A stretch of DNA of 64,000 nt from assembly GCF_014192335.1 (NCBI RefSeq), contig NZ_JACHXU010000021.1:1-64000 (forward strand), written 5' to 3'. The notes below the pieces were generated by a model. The model was not told where the DNA came from and ran no database searches. It was given only the letters and a program-made list of their open reading frames with translations. This document shows, one piece after another, positions 55,052-62,952 of this stretch (position 1 is its first letter; each line of letters begins with the position of its first letter). The DNA comes from Aporhodopirellula rubra. Its GTDB lineage: Bacteria; Planctomycetota; Planctomycetia; Pirellulales; Pirellulaceae. A program made the position numbers and the translations under genes.

Positions 55052-55795
55052 ATGAGCGATTACGGCGTCTTCGGTGACGAATATTACGTCAACATGAATT
55101 TGTCCACCGAAATGGAACTGCCGCAAGGACGCGAATCGGTGTTGCACTATTTTGAACAGGTTCGGAAACGATATCCGACCATGTCGAACTTCTACTGCCG
55201 GGAGAAAGACGAGTTCGTTCTCGAAGAAGAAAAAGACGGCGGCACCTATCGCTGGGTTTCGACCGAACCGAAACGAATCAACAGCGGGATGGTCAATCCG
55301 GAGTCGTACACTGACGCGTGCGAACAGCATCATGCCATCTTGGAAATGGTGCCCTACGAGCTCTCGATCAGCCCGCTCGACTGCGAATCACTCAGCGTCA
55401 TGTTGGGCTTCGATTTCGCGTGCAAAGGCAACCACAACGAGATCCTTCACGAGGCGATCGGCGTCGCCCCAGGTCTCGACAAGTTCACGAACCTGCCGTA
55501 CGGGAAAATCCTGTCCAACGAACCCGCGATTCAGTTTTCGCTCGATGACGATTGCCGGACGCAGTGCCGGATCAGTTTCGAAACTCGCACGACAGCGTTC
55601 CAAGTTCGCTCGGGTGAGTTCAGCGAAGAACCGCTGAGCGTGTACCTGATGGTACGCCGTTACGATTCGCTCGGGGCGAACGAAAGCTATGCGAGCGAGT
55701 TCAATCGTCTCGCCGGACTATGCCGCGACCTCGTGGACGAATACCTCGTCGAATCGGTGCTGCGTCCGTTGCAAACGGCAATCGCGATCCGGTGA
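55052..55795 (+). CDS. Unknown protein (possible planctomycete-restricted family)
   Basis: 247 residues from ATG 55052. No signal peptide or TM helix. Sequence is alpha/beta mixed, acidic and Cys-containing (SNFYCREKDEFVLEEEKDGG, YRWVSTEPKRINSGMV, LDCESLSVMLGFDFACKGNH, SVYLMVRRYDS). No motif or family recognised. Preceded by a different-strand neighbour pattern, so it is probably monocistronic. Confidence 0.78.
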   Translation: MSDYGVFGDEYYVNMNLSTEMELPQGRESVLHYFEQVRKRYPTMSNFYCREKDEFVLEEEKDGGTYRWVSTEPKRINSGMVNPESYTDACEQHHAILEMVPYELSISPLDCESLSVMLGFDFACKGNHNEILHEAIGVAPGLDKFTNLPYGKILSNEPAIQFSLDDDCRTQCRISFETRTTAFQVRSGEFSEEPLSVYLMVRRYDSLGANESYASEFNRLAGLCRDLVDEYLVESVLRPLQTAIAIR

Positions 55796-55825
55796 AGCCC
55801 GCCGGAGCGTTTCCCTGTTAGCGGT

Positions 55826-55884
55826 CGCCAGAGCCACCGCCACCGCCACCGTCGTCAGAGCCAGAGCCAGAGCCAGAGCCACCG
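55826..55884 (-). repeat. GGTGGC/GGCTCT triplet-like low-complexity tract
   Basis: On the minus strand the tract reads repeated GGCTCT and GGTGGC hexamers. One frame gives Gly/Ser runs ([19 protein letters not shown]) ending at a stop, preceded by 20 codons without ATG. It resembles a linker-coding remnant, not a gene. Confidence 0.6.
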
Positions 55885-55981
55885 TCGATGAAGCGACATT
55901 CGCCAGAATTCAACTCCGCGAAGCCTAGCGATATCAGCTATCTCTTTTTAGACAGTGTACTCACCAACACCTGGCCGTGAT

Positions 55982-56008
55982 CTCGCGACGGGGGTCACTC
56001 GTCGCGAG
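55982..56008. terminator. Perfect 9-bp hairpin just after lysS
   Basis: CTCGCGACG / CGTCGCGAG with a 9-base loop, 21 bases beyond the lysS stop in the lysS direction. There is no T-run, so it is a hairpin-type or Rho-assisted terminator candidate. Confidence 0.5.
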
Positions 56009-56029
56009 CATGTTACCGCGAGGCGCGAC

Positions 56030-57610
56030 TCACTCCGGACGCAGCACTGGGAACAGGATCACGTCTCGGATTGACTTGCTGTTGGTGAGCACCATCACGA
56101 GCCGGTCGATGCCGATTCCGAGCCCACCGGCCGGCGGCATTGCGTAACGTAATGCTCGCACGAAATCGTGGTCCATCTTCGCCATCGAGTCTTCTTCCTC
56201 GAGTCCGGCGAGCTGAGTCTTGAACAACTCCTCTTGCAGATCGGGATCGTTGAGTTCGGTGTACGCGTTGGCAAGCTCCATGCCGCAGATGAACAATTCA
56301 AATCGTTCAGCGATCTCAGGGTTGTCGCGTTTGCGTTTGGTCAACGGGCAGATGCTGGCGGGATAATCGATCACAAAGATCGGCCCTTGCAACGAATCTT
56401 CCACTTTCTCTTCGAAGATTTCGTTGCGGATCACGTCGGGGTGTTTGTCGTTCGTGTCGATTTGCAACTTCGCCGCCAAACTCATCACGGCGTCTTCATC
56501 GGTCGGATTGATACCGGTCGCTTTCTCGAACAGTTCCGCGTAGGTGGCCCGTTGGAACGGTGGCGTGAAATCGATTTCCTGACCGTTGTACTCACGTTTG
56601 TAACCACCACCGATCTTGTCGAGTGCATCGCAAATGATCCGCTCGGTCAATTCCATCATCGATTCGTAGTTGCCGTACGCTTGATAGATTTCGATCATCG
56701 TGAACTCGGGGTTGTGCCGTGGCGACAAACCTTCGTTGCGATAAACCCGTCCGAGTTCATAGACGCGTTCCATGCCGCCGACCATCAATCGCTTCAAGTG
56801 CAACTCGAGCGCGATCCGCATCGTCAATTTCATATCGAGCGCGTTGTGGTGCGTCTCGAACGGACGCGCCGCGGCTCCACCGGGGATCGTATGCAGCGTG
56901 GGCCCTTCGACTTCGCAGAAGCCACGATCGTCGAGCGTTGAACGCACGCTCTTGATGATCTTGGTCCGATCAAGGAACGTTTGCATGACACCGTCGTTGA
57001 ACGCGAGGTCGGCGTAACGCATCCTTTGCCGCAGCTCGATGTTGGTCATCCCGGCGTGCTTCTCCGGTGGAACTTCCAACATTTTGGTGAGCATGAAAAG
57101 TTTTTCGGCAAACACGGTCAACTCACCCGTGTTGGTTCGCCCCAGCCGACCTTCGACTCCGACCAAATCGCCGAGGTCGAACAGTTTTGCGAGCTCGAAA
57201 TCTTCTTCGCCGACTTGTTTCTTACCGATGAAGATCTGGATATCGCCGGTCCAATCTCGCAGGTTTAGGAAGATCAGTTTGCCGGCCGTTCTCGCCAACA
57301 TGATTCGCCCAGCCACGCGGACTGTCGGGCCGACTTCCTCGCCGGGACCGTTGTCGGTTTTCCACTGACGGTAGTCCACATCGGGACTCTCGACGTCCGG
57401 CAGTTCGAGCGTCTCGCCTTCTTTGGTGACAAATTTGACTTCCCCGATTCGGGCTCGGCATTCGCCATTGAGATCGCGATCATCAAACCGCTGCCCCCAC
57501 GGATCGATGCCGCGTTGGACCAATTCGGCGAGTTTGTGCCGCCGGGCCGCGTGCGGATCGGTCAAATCGGGGTTATCGGCGTTCGTATTTGGGGAGGGAG
57601 AATCAGCCAC
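56030..57610 (-). CDS. lysS: Lysyl-tRNA synthetase, class II
   Basis: 526 residues. The anticodon-binding OB fold is in the N-terminal half (VRVAGRIMLARTAGKLIFLN, DLGDLVGVEGRLGRTNTGEL) and the class II core follows: motif 1 (SVRSTLDDRGFCEVEGPTLH), the LysRS-specific GGAAARPFETHHNALDMKL, motif 2 (VYELGRVYRNEGLSPRHNPE) and motif 3 (PPAGGLGIGIDRLVMVLTNS). It charges tRNA-Lys with lysine. Typical length and no truncation. The neighbouring tRNA is on the opposite strand. Confidence 0.98.
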   Translation of the reverse strand: MADSPSPNTNADNPDLTDPHAARRHKLAELVQRGIDPWGQRFDDRDLNGECRARIGEVKFVTKEGETLELPDVESPDVDYRQWKTDNGPGEEVGPTVRVAGRIMLARTAGKLIFLNLRDWTGDIQIFIGKKQVGEEDFELAKLFDLGDLVGVEGRLGRTNTGELTVFAEKLFMLTKMLEVPPEKHAGMTNIELRQRMRYADLAFNDGVMQTFLDRTKIIKSVRSTLDDRGFCEVEGPTLHTIPGGAAARPFETHHNALDMKLTMRIALELHLKRLMVGGMERVYELGRVYRNEGLSPRHNPEFTMIEIYQAYGNYESMMELTERIICDALDKIGGGYKREYNGQEIDFTPPFQRATYAELFEKATGINPTDEDAVMSLAAKLQIDTNDKHPDVIRNEIFEEKVEDSLQGPIFVIDYPASICPLTKRKRDNPEIAERFELFICGMELANAYTELNDPDLQEELFKTQLAGLEEEDSMAKMDHDFVRALRYAMPPAGGLGIGIDRLVMVLTNSKSIRDVILFPVLRPE

Positions 57611-57826
57611 AGCGGATCGGATCGTTAAAAAAGGAGAGGGGCGGAATCAATCGTGCGGCACAGATTGTGGATTTCGCCGACGAAGGACGCAAGCCGACGC
57701 AGAACGCATCTGGCGGAGTGGACCGATTTCCGTCAAACTGCGTCCTGGCTCGAGAGCGCGGCGGGGCCCATCGCCCGCGTGATTCTCAGCATTTCTCAAC
57801 GAATCGGCTCCCAAGATTCGTCCGCC

Positions 57827-57900
57827 GCACCCGTGGCACAATTGGATAGCGCGTCGGCCTCCGAAGCCGAAGGTTGTGGGTTCGAATCCCGCCGGGTGTA
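57827..57900 (+). tRNA. tRNA-Arg (anticodon CCG)
   Basis: 74 bases: acceptor GCACCCG/CGGGTGT (first pair G-U), discriminator A, D-arm GCACAATTGGATAGC, anticodon stem TCGGC/GCCGA with loop CTCCGAA (anticodon CCG), T-arm GTGGG/CCCGC with TTCGAAT. CCA is not encoded. The mobile element starts 280 bp downstream of its 3' end. Confidence 0.96.
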
Positions 57901-58180
57901 CTCTTTTCAATCTGCGAACCAAGGCTGCCACGCCGGTTCGCTCAGAGTGCCCAAGGTCGTGGCGTCATTTTCGCCACGAAAAACGCACGTCTTTTGTAGG
58001 GTTTCTGCAATCGAGAGAGTCTCGGCGATCTCTATCGCGCCGGCACGGTTGAGCCCTCGCGACCCAAAATTGGCGAATCTCCGCCGAGACTATCGCGCTC
58101 TCGCCTTTCAGCCGCGCTCTAAGTTCATTCGCCGTTTGCTTCGGCTTCTCCGAGCCGGACGGCGAAAAATCATGCTCGGG

Positions 58181-58405
58181 TTAACAGCTTGGAGCATCTT
58201 TCGGTGACTCGATGCGTTCGACAACGTCCGGCGGAATTGAAAGCATCAACGATCGGCCGTTGTCCCATTCGACGTCAACCTGGGTCCACCCGCTTTGCGG
58301 GTACAGCCCCGTCAGAGTTCCGGTCGCTCCAATCGGGATTGGGTCGGGATCGTCGGTCATCGAGATCAGCCGAATTCGATCGCCTGACTTGAGTGGTGTC
58401 GTCAT
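58181..58405 (-). CDS. DUF4314-type small protein
   Basis: 74 residues from 58405 (MTTPLKSGDRIRLISMTDDP). The pattern KSGDRIRLI...DPDPIPIGATGTLTGL...WTQVDVEWDNGRSLMLSIPPD is a small beta-barrel of the DUF4314 family, common on plasmids and prophages. Function unknown. It is the last gene of the mobile segment next to tRNA-Arg. The longer frame from 58534 crosses a terminator and is rejected. Confidence 0.8.
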   Translation of the reverse strand: MTTPLKSGDRIRLISMTDDPDPIPIGATGTLTGLYPQSGWTQVDVEWDNGRSLMLSIPPDVVERIESPKDAPSC

Positions 58406-58511
58406 GGCTGAGTTCCTCGTTGGTGGCTTGCTGGGTCTGAATAAAAACCTGGCCCGCTGTCGGCCAGTGTGGTGCGTTTGGTTTGGCTTGGTAGCAGTTT
58501 CCGCACTCACG

Positions 58512-58547
58512 AAAAAACGCCCGCACGTTACCAATGTCGGGCGTTTT
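58512..58547 (-). terminator. Intrinsic terminator, mobile element
   Basis: AACGCCCG (58516-58523) pairs with CGGGCGTT (58538-58545); a six-A run at 58512-58517 reads as Ts on the minus strand. It lies between the 83-residue gene and the DUF4314 gene and separates their transcripts. Confidence 0.85.
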
Positions 58548-58617
58548 CGGCGGCGTTTGGGTTAGAACCCGAGCGGTACCAAAACGTCGGCGTCCACGCC
58601 GGCGTTTCGGCTTTCGT

Positions 58618-58869
58618 TCAAACCACCGCGCCGAGTTCGCTCTTTCGCAGAAGGTCGTACATTTGGATGAAGATGTAGTGTTCTTCCAAAAGCGGTCCTT
58701 CCGGTCCGACGTCCGCGTCGGCAATCTCAAGGGCGTCGGCGAGCGGTTTGAGGTTGTCCGCGATTCGGTAGAAGTCTTCGCGAATGGTTTGGTAGGTGTC
58801 CGCGTCGAGCTTCTTCATCGCGGTACGAAGAGCGTCTTGGCGGACGGCGATTTCTTGTGTCTTGGCCAT
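58618..58869 (-). CDS. Small mobile-element protein, unknown
   Basis: 83 residues from 58869 (MAKTQEIAVRQDALRTAMKK). Highly helical and acidic, with heptad-like spacing (TYQTIREDFYRIADNLKPLA, EEHYIFIQMYDLLRKSELG). No known domain recognised. It stands alone between two terminators (58512-58547 and 59117-59141), so it is its own transcription unit. Confidence 0.7.
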   Translation of the reverse strand: MAKTQEIAVRQDALRTAMKKLDADTYQTIREDFYRIADNLKPLADALEIADADVGPEGPLLEEHYIFIQMYDLLRKSELGAVV

Positions 58870-59178
58870 GGTTGGTATCCTGTGCAAAGGTTTGAGTTAT
58901 TTGCGGTCCGTTGCGTTCAGACACATGAAGCCATGATCCCGCGGAGAACTCAAGAGAAACTGGCAACACTCTGCCTCATTTTTGAATCTTTCTGGATGTC
59001 CCCGTGTGTGCGACACGCACGGCGTGTCGCGTTGTCGCGAAGGATCGGCAAACTGATGCCAGACAAAGAAACGTCGCGGTGGTGGGGCAACGTCGTGGGC
59101 CGTGGTCGTTGAAACGAAAAACGCCGCGGGGGAACACGGCGAGGAGTGGGCGGTTGGTTGGCACGGCCGTCTTGAATC
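58870..59178. other. Intergenic region within mobile element
   Basis: 309 bases. It contains the terminator at 59117-59141 and a perfect dyad CGACACGC-ACG-GCGTGTCG near 59010-59028. A 68-codon minus frame overlaps the preceding gene by ATGA but runs through the terminator, so I do not call it. Confidence 0.5.
59117..59141 (-). terminator. Intrinsic terminator after 53-residue gene
   Basis: CGCCG (59122-59126) pairs with CGGCG (59137-59141), followed on the minus strand by TTTTT (A-run 59117-59121). Confidence 0.75.
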
Positions 59179-59340
59179 TCATTCCGTTTGAACCAAGGTG
59201 TCGGGCGTTGCGACTTGCATTTGTGATCCGTCGACCATCGGGATGTAGTAACCGCCGATGGTCCGCCGGAGGCTGTCGAATACCTCAACGCCGTTGATTC
59301 GATCGCCGGCTTTGATCTCGTGGGCTTTGCGTTGTGTCAT
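59179..59340 (-). CDS. Very small mobile-element protein
   Basis: 53 residues from 59340 (MTQRKAHEIKAGDRINGVEV). Contains AGDRINGVEVFDSLRRTIGG and a beta-hairpin-like GGYYIPMVDGSQMQVATPD. It resembles the small beta-barrel regulators and DUF4314-like proteins of phages. A terminator follows its stop. Function unknown. Confidence 0.6.
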   Translation of the reverse strand: MTQRKAHEIKAGDRINGVEVFDSLRRTIGGYYIPMVDGSQMQVATPDTLVQTE

Positions 59341-59413
59341 ATTGGTTTCGCTTTCCGGGTTGAATCGTGACTTTGAGGGCCGACATACATGGAGCCATGA
59401 AACGTTCGGTGAA

Positions 59414-59839
59414 TCAAGTCGATTGGGAGGTTTCAACGCAACATTGCGACGTTAAGTTCGCCCACATCTTTCTTTGCTCGGCCCAGTCGTGCGTTTTGGC
59501 AATGGGGCGGACTTCGCGTTCCAGGATCGCATCGCGGCCTTGGACGGTTCGCGGGAGGGTGAGGATTTGTGCTTGGATGTCGGGGGCCAGGTTGTCGAGC
59601 CACATGATTTGAGACATGCGGGTTGTGGAGATCCGACCGTAATGGGCCAGTTCGCTTTGGTTGATGATGACGCCGTCGCGGACAAGCTCGCGGCACCGGT
59701 GGGCTAGGGCGAGCAATCGCGTGATGCGTGGGACGCGGCCTTGCAGTTTAGTCGGGGCTTTGCCGTCGGCGAGCGACTTGCTGCCGTTGCGTCGTGTTTG
59801 AACATGGAAGGATCGGTTAACGGTGAGTTTGGAATTCAT
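59414..59839 (-). CDS. Protein with helix-turn-helix-like segment, coupled to serine recombinase
   Basis: 141 residues from 59839; the ATG overlaps the recombinase stop (ATGA), so translation is coupled. The N-terminus is basic (SFHVQTRRNGSKSLADG), and the central LAHRCRELVRDGVIINQSEL followed by AHYGRISTTRMSQIMWLDNL fits a DNA-binding helix-turn-helix. Genes of this type often accompany large serine recombinases and may act as a recombination directionality or regulatory factor; that role is inferred. Confidence 0.72.
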   Translation of the reverse strand: MNSKLTVNRSFHVQTRRNGSKSLADGKAPTKLQGRVPRITRLLALAHRCRELVRDGVIINQSELAHYGRISTTRMSQIMWLDNLAPDIQAQILTLPRTVQGRDAILEREVRPIAKTHDWAEQRKMWANLTSQCCVETSQST

Positions 59840-61374
59840 GCGATCACCTCGATATTTCCGGCGGTCAGGCTTTGCATGCCGGTGTCGTGGAACGTGATGC
59901 CAACATTGCCCGCGACGCCATCGAAGTCGACTCGGTCGACGAGTAACGAAGTGAGGCGAACTTGTTCGCGGGGCTGGATCGTTTGCCACAGTTCTTCAAA
60001 GCCGGCGAGCAGTCGCCGGACGTCGGCGGTGTCGATGGCCTGGGTTTCGAGCGTTTGCAGTTCGGCGGCGATGGCTTTGAGCCGGGTTTCGGCGGTGTCG
60101 ATTCGTTTTTGAATTTCGGGTAGCCCAGCGACTCGTCCGTTGTTGGTTGCGTTAGCCGCAATCGCCCGCAACTTCTCGTGATCGTTTCGGAGTTGCCGTT
60201 GCAGCGATTTGCGTTCGGCTTCGAGGTTGTCGTGGAGTGATGCGGATCGCGATTCGATTTGCCCAATTGTTTGATTGAGCAGGTCTTCATCGGTGCCGAT
60301 GGTTTGAATTTGCTCGACAACGAAACGTTCGATTTCGCCTGCGGGCACTGAGGGAGCCGGGCATTTCGCCCATCCCTCTTGCATCGCTGTGCCGCAAACG
60401 TAGTAGCGGTACCGCTTGTTGCCTTTGCAACTGTACGAGTGCGTCATGGGTCGGCCGCATGACTTGCACCAGATCAAGCCTTTCAACAACGCGTTGTGCT
60501 TGTTGCGAACGCCTGTGCCGCCGGAGTTTCCGTTGGCCTTCAGTTGCGTTTGGACTCGCTGGAAAAGATCGGTGGGCACGATTCCACTATGCTCGCCCTC
60601 GTGTGTTTCATCCTTGTATCGAATCTTGCCGATGTAGGTGACGTTGGTCAGCAGTTTATAGACCGCGTTCTTCGTGAAAGGTCGGCCGCCTCGGTGGTCA
60701 CCCTTCTTCGTCACCCATTGTTTGGTCGTCCAACCGCGAGCTTTGAGTTCTTTCATCACCGGCAACAGTGAGCGATGTTCGACATACAGACTGAAGATTT
60801 GGCGAACACGATCGGCTTCGACTTCATCGACCAGCAGTTTTGTGTTCTCGACCATGTAGCCCAGCAGCGGCATGCCACCGGACCATTTGCCTCGCCGGCG
60901 TGAGGCGGCGACCTTGTCCCGGATCCGTTCGCTGATCATCTCTCGCTCGAATTGGGCGAATGAGAGGAGTACGTTGAGCACCAGCCGGCCCATCGACGTC
61001 GATGTATTGAACTGCTGGGTCACGCTGACGAACGACACTCCGTGCTGGTCGAACGTCTCGACAATCTTGGTGAAGTCGAGCAGCGAGCGGCTGAGGCGGT
61101 CGACCTTGTAAACGATCACGCAATCGACCTCGCCGGCCGCGATGTCCGCCAGCAATCGTTGCAATGCCGGACGTTCCATGTTGCTGCCGGTGAAACCACC
61201 GTCGTCGTAGGTCTTGGGGATGACTTCCCAGCCTTCATGCTTTTGCGAAGCGACATACGCCTCGGCGGCGTCACGCTGAGCATCGAGCGAACTGTATTCT
61301 TGGTCGAGTCCTTCCTCGGTGCTCTTGCGGGTGTAGATCGCACAACGCACGGTCGCTTTTGAGTCTTTCTTCAT
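59836..61374 (-). CDS. Large serine recombinase (site-specific integrase)
   Basis: 512 residues. The resolvase domain carries the nucleophile Ser18 in AIYTRKSTEEGLDQEYSSLD, VYKVDRLSRS and LLSFAQFEREMISERIRDK. The recombinase domain (RGWTTKQWVTKKGDHRGGRP, NAVYKLLTNVTYIGKIRYKD) is followed by the zinc ribbon with Cys pairs CKSCGRPM and VCGTAMQEGWAKC. A long coiled-coil arm (LEAERKSLQRQLRNDHEKLR) fits the integrase-type control motif. It would integrate or excise the element that carries it. Starts and ends overlap neighbours by ATGA on both sides (61371-61374 and 59836-59839). Confidence 0.95.
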   Translation of the reverse strand: MKKDSKATVRCAIYTRKSTEEGLDQEYSSLDAQRDAAEAYVASQKHEGWEVIPKTYDDGGFTGSNMERPALQRLLADIAAGEVDCVIVYKVDRLSRSLLDFTKIVETFDQHGVSFVSVTQQFNTSTSMGRLVLNVLLSFAQFEREMISERIRDKVAASRRRGKWSGGMPLLGYMVENTKLLVDEVEADRVRQIFSLYVEHRSLLPVMKELKARGWTTKQWVTKKGDHRGGRPFTKNAVYKLLTNVTYIGKIRYKDETHEGEHSGIVPTDLFQRVQTQLKANGNSGGTGVRNKHNALLKGLIWCKSCGRPMTHSYSCKGNKRYRYYVCGTAMQEGWAKCPAPSVPAGEIERFVVEQIQTIGTDEDLLNQTIGQIESRSASLHDNLEAERKSLQRQLRNDHEKLRAIAANATNNGRVAGLPEIQKRIDTAETRLKAIAAELQTLETQAIDTADVRRLLAGFEELWQTIQPREQVRLTSLLVDRVDFDGVAGNVGITFHDTGMQSLTAGNIEVIA

Positions 61375-61865
61375 TTGGATTCCTGTTGATCGAGTTTGAA
61401 AAACCGGTTGCCGCTCCAGTGCGACCCGGTGACGTGTTTGGCGACGGCGGAAAGCGAACGAAACAGTTCGCCTTCAAATTCAAAACCGTTGGCTGTGACG
61501 CGAACGCGAATCTCGCGGCCCTTGTAGACGCGTGTGATCAGCGTTCCAGGCAGCGGCGACGTCGATGATTGCACGCCGGTGGGGAGAACTCGCGTGCGTT
61601 TGTCGGCGTCGCTCGATAGCCGCCGCGTGGCCGGCGAAGTGACTCGCAAGTCCGCTCCGTCGGCCAGTTCTCGGAGGCGGTTGATCGCGTCCGCCGAAAG
61701 ACCACCTTCGACGTTGGCCTGCATCCGCCACACGATTCGGCGGACCAACCATTTGCGGTTCTTGGCGTTGGTCGTTTCGCCAGTGACTTTGGCGAATTGG
61801 TCGCGTAGCTCGCCGCAGGTCATCTTCTGCAATCGAGCGACCTCCTTGGCAACGTTGAGCTTCAT
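61371..61865 (-). CDS. DUF2924 protein
   Basis: 164 residues from 61865; ATGA overlaps at both ends with neighbours. The sequence VARLQKMTCGELRDQFAKVT, RKWLVRRIVWRMQANVEGGL and the C-terminal LITRVYKGREIRVRVTANGF / FRSLSAVAKHVTGSHWSGNR match the DUF2924 family, which almost always lies beside a serine recombinase in mobile elements of proteobacteria and planctomycetes. Probably an accessory DNA-binding protein of the recombination module; unproven. Confidence 0.88.
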   Translation of the reverse strand: MKLNVAKEVARLQKMTCGELRDQFAKVTGETTNAKNRKWLVRRIVWRMQANVEGGLSADAINRLRELADGADLRVTSPATRRLSSDADKRTRVLPTGVQSSTSPLPGTLITRVYKGREIRVRVTANGFEFEGELFRSLSAVAKHVTGSHWSGNRFFKLDQQESK

Positions 61866-62101
61866 TTGGGACTCTTGGGCTCGCGTGTTTCTTCCGCCGA
61901 GACGTTCGGCGTCGTGACACTGAGCCATGGGTTCGCAGACGAGTCAACCGAGCGTTCGGCACTTTCGGAAGAACTCTCGGGGATCGACCGCGACACCCGC
62001 GATAACGCTCGCAGGTTGATGATCGCGTCGGCCAGACAAGTGGCGATTTGTAGACGGCGAGACTGGGGTGAGGGCGTTGATGATTTGACTTTCGTGAGCA
62101 T
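61862..62101 (-). CDS. Small Ser-rich protein of the recombinase operon
   Basis: 79 residues from 62101, ending in an ATGA overlap with the DUF2924 start, which supports it as a real gene. RLQIATCLADAIINLRALSR suggests a helix, followed by a Ser-rich acidic tail (PESSSESAERSVDSSANP). No family recognised. Confidence 0.6.
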   Translation of the reverse strand: MLTKVKSSTPSPQSRRLQIATCLADAIINLRALSRVSRSIPESSSESAERSVDSSANPWLSVTTPNVSAEETREPKSPK

Positions 62102-62200
62102 CCAAACTCGGGGGAAAGAGGTTGCCGAGATTCATCGGCGTTGGGCCAAAAGCTTCCATGGGAGGGTTGGTTGTTTTGTTCATTCGATCTTTGCTGCGGT

Positions 62201-62623
62201 TCAGACTTGGCCGTGCGAGTTGGGTTTGAGTTGTTCGCGAATGGGCGCGATCAGGTCGCGACCCCATTGAGTTTTGAACAAGCCGGCAAAGATATGGGTG
62301 CGAGAGGCTTCGACATCGAGCTGCGTGATGGTCTCGGCAAGAAGGTCGGCCGTGGGCACGACATGGCTGGTGCGATCCTTGCGATGCAAGGTGAGCCGTT
62401 GCAGATGCCGAAGTTCGACAAGTTTTTTGGTAGTTCGCACCAGCCGCATCTTCTTTCTTGTGTCTTTGCGAGTGGCCCAATAGGTCGGCTCGAAGGGCAC
62501 GCCGTGGTATTCCATGCCGATCAGCCATTTAGTGCGAATGGGAAACTTCGCCATGCCCAATTCGCCAAAGACTTCGATCTCGGCGACCAAGCAACGTGCC
62601 AGTTCAAAATGATTTTTCTTCAT
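62201..62623 (-). CDS. Unknown mobile-element protein
   Basis: 140 residues from 62623, with GGAGA just upstream on the minus strand. Mixed alpha/beta (MKKNHFELARCLVAEIEVFG, LIGMEYHGVPFEPTYWATRK, THVVPTADLLAETITQLDVE-like segment near residues 90-105). No motif recognised; the gene lies after the hairpin tract 62738-62945, so that tract is its leader region. Confidence 0.65.
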   Translation of the reverse strand: MKKNHFELARCLVAEIEVFGELGMAKFPIRTKWLIGMEYHGVPFEPTYWATRKDTRKKMRLVRTTKKLVELRHLQRLTLHRKDRTSHVVPTADLLAETITQLDVEASRTHIFAGLFKTQWGRDLIAPIREQLKPNSHGQV

Positions 62624-62737
62624 GCTTTTCTCCAAAAGTCGGACAACGTGTTCCAGAAAACAAACCCTCTCTATGAGGACCGCTGGTTCGTGGGGCCTGA
62701 CCTGAACGCATCCCGGCGGGAGGACCCGTTCGATCTT

Positions 62738-62945
62738 CTGTGTGTGTGTGCGCGCACTGCGAGCGCGCTCACAAAGGGGGCGGGCGTGCTCGCACCGCCC
62801 CTGGGGGTTGTAGGGGGTGCGCGCGCGGCACACACAGACCCGATTTCTGTGTGTGTGCGTGCACCAGCAAGTGCGCGCGCGGCATACAGAACCGCAATGA
62901 AATCCTGTCGGTGCGCGCAGTGATTTGGTTGCGCGCACACACAGC
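62738..62945. repeat. Alternating GT/GC hairpin tract
   Basis: 208 bases dominated by GTGTGTGCGCGC-type alternation. A near-perfect stem runs from 62816 (GGTGC) to 62865 (GCACC), about 19 bp with a 9-base loop. A second stem at 62776-62801 pairs GGGGCGG with CCGCCCC. GTGTGTGTGCGCGCA at the left end is the inverse of TGCGCGCACACACAG at the right end. The alternating purine/pyrimidine runs could adopt Z-form. It fills the gap between the RepA-like gene and the next gene. Confidence 0.75.
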
Positions 62946-62952
62946 GACCACT

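Noticed and set aside
56168-56941. 257-residue plus ORF
   Set aside because: Antisense shadow of lysS.
58976-59182. 68-codon frame with ATGA overlap
   Set aside because: It runs through the terminator at 59117-59141 and its sequence looks random.
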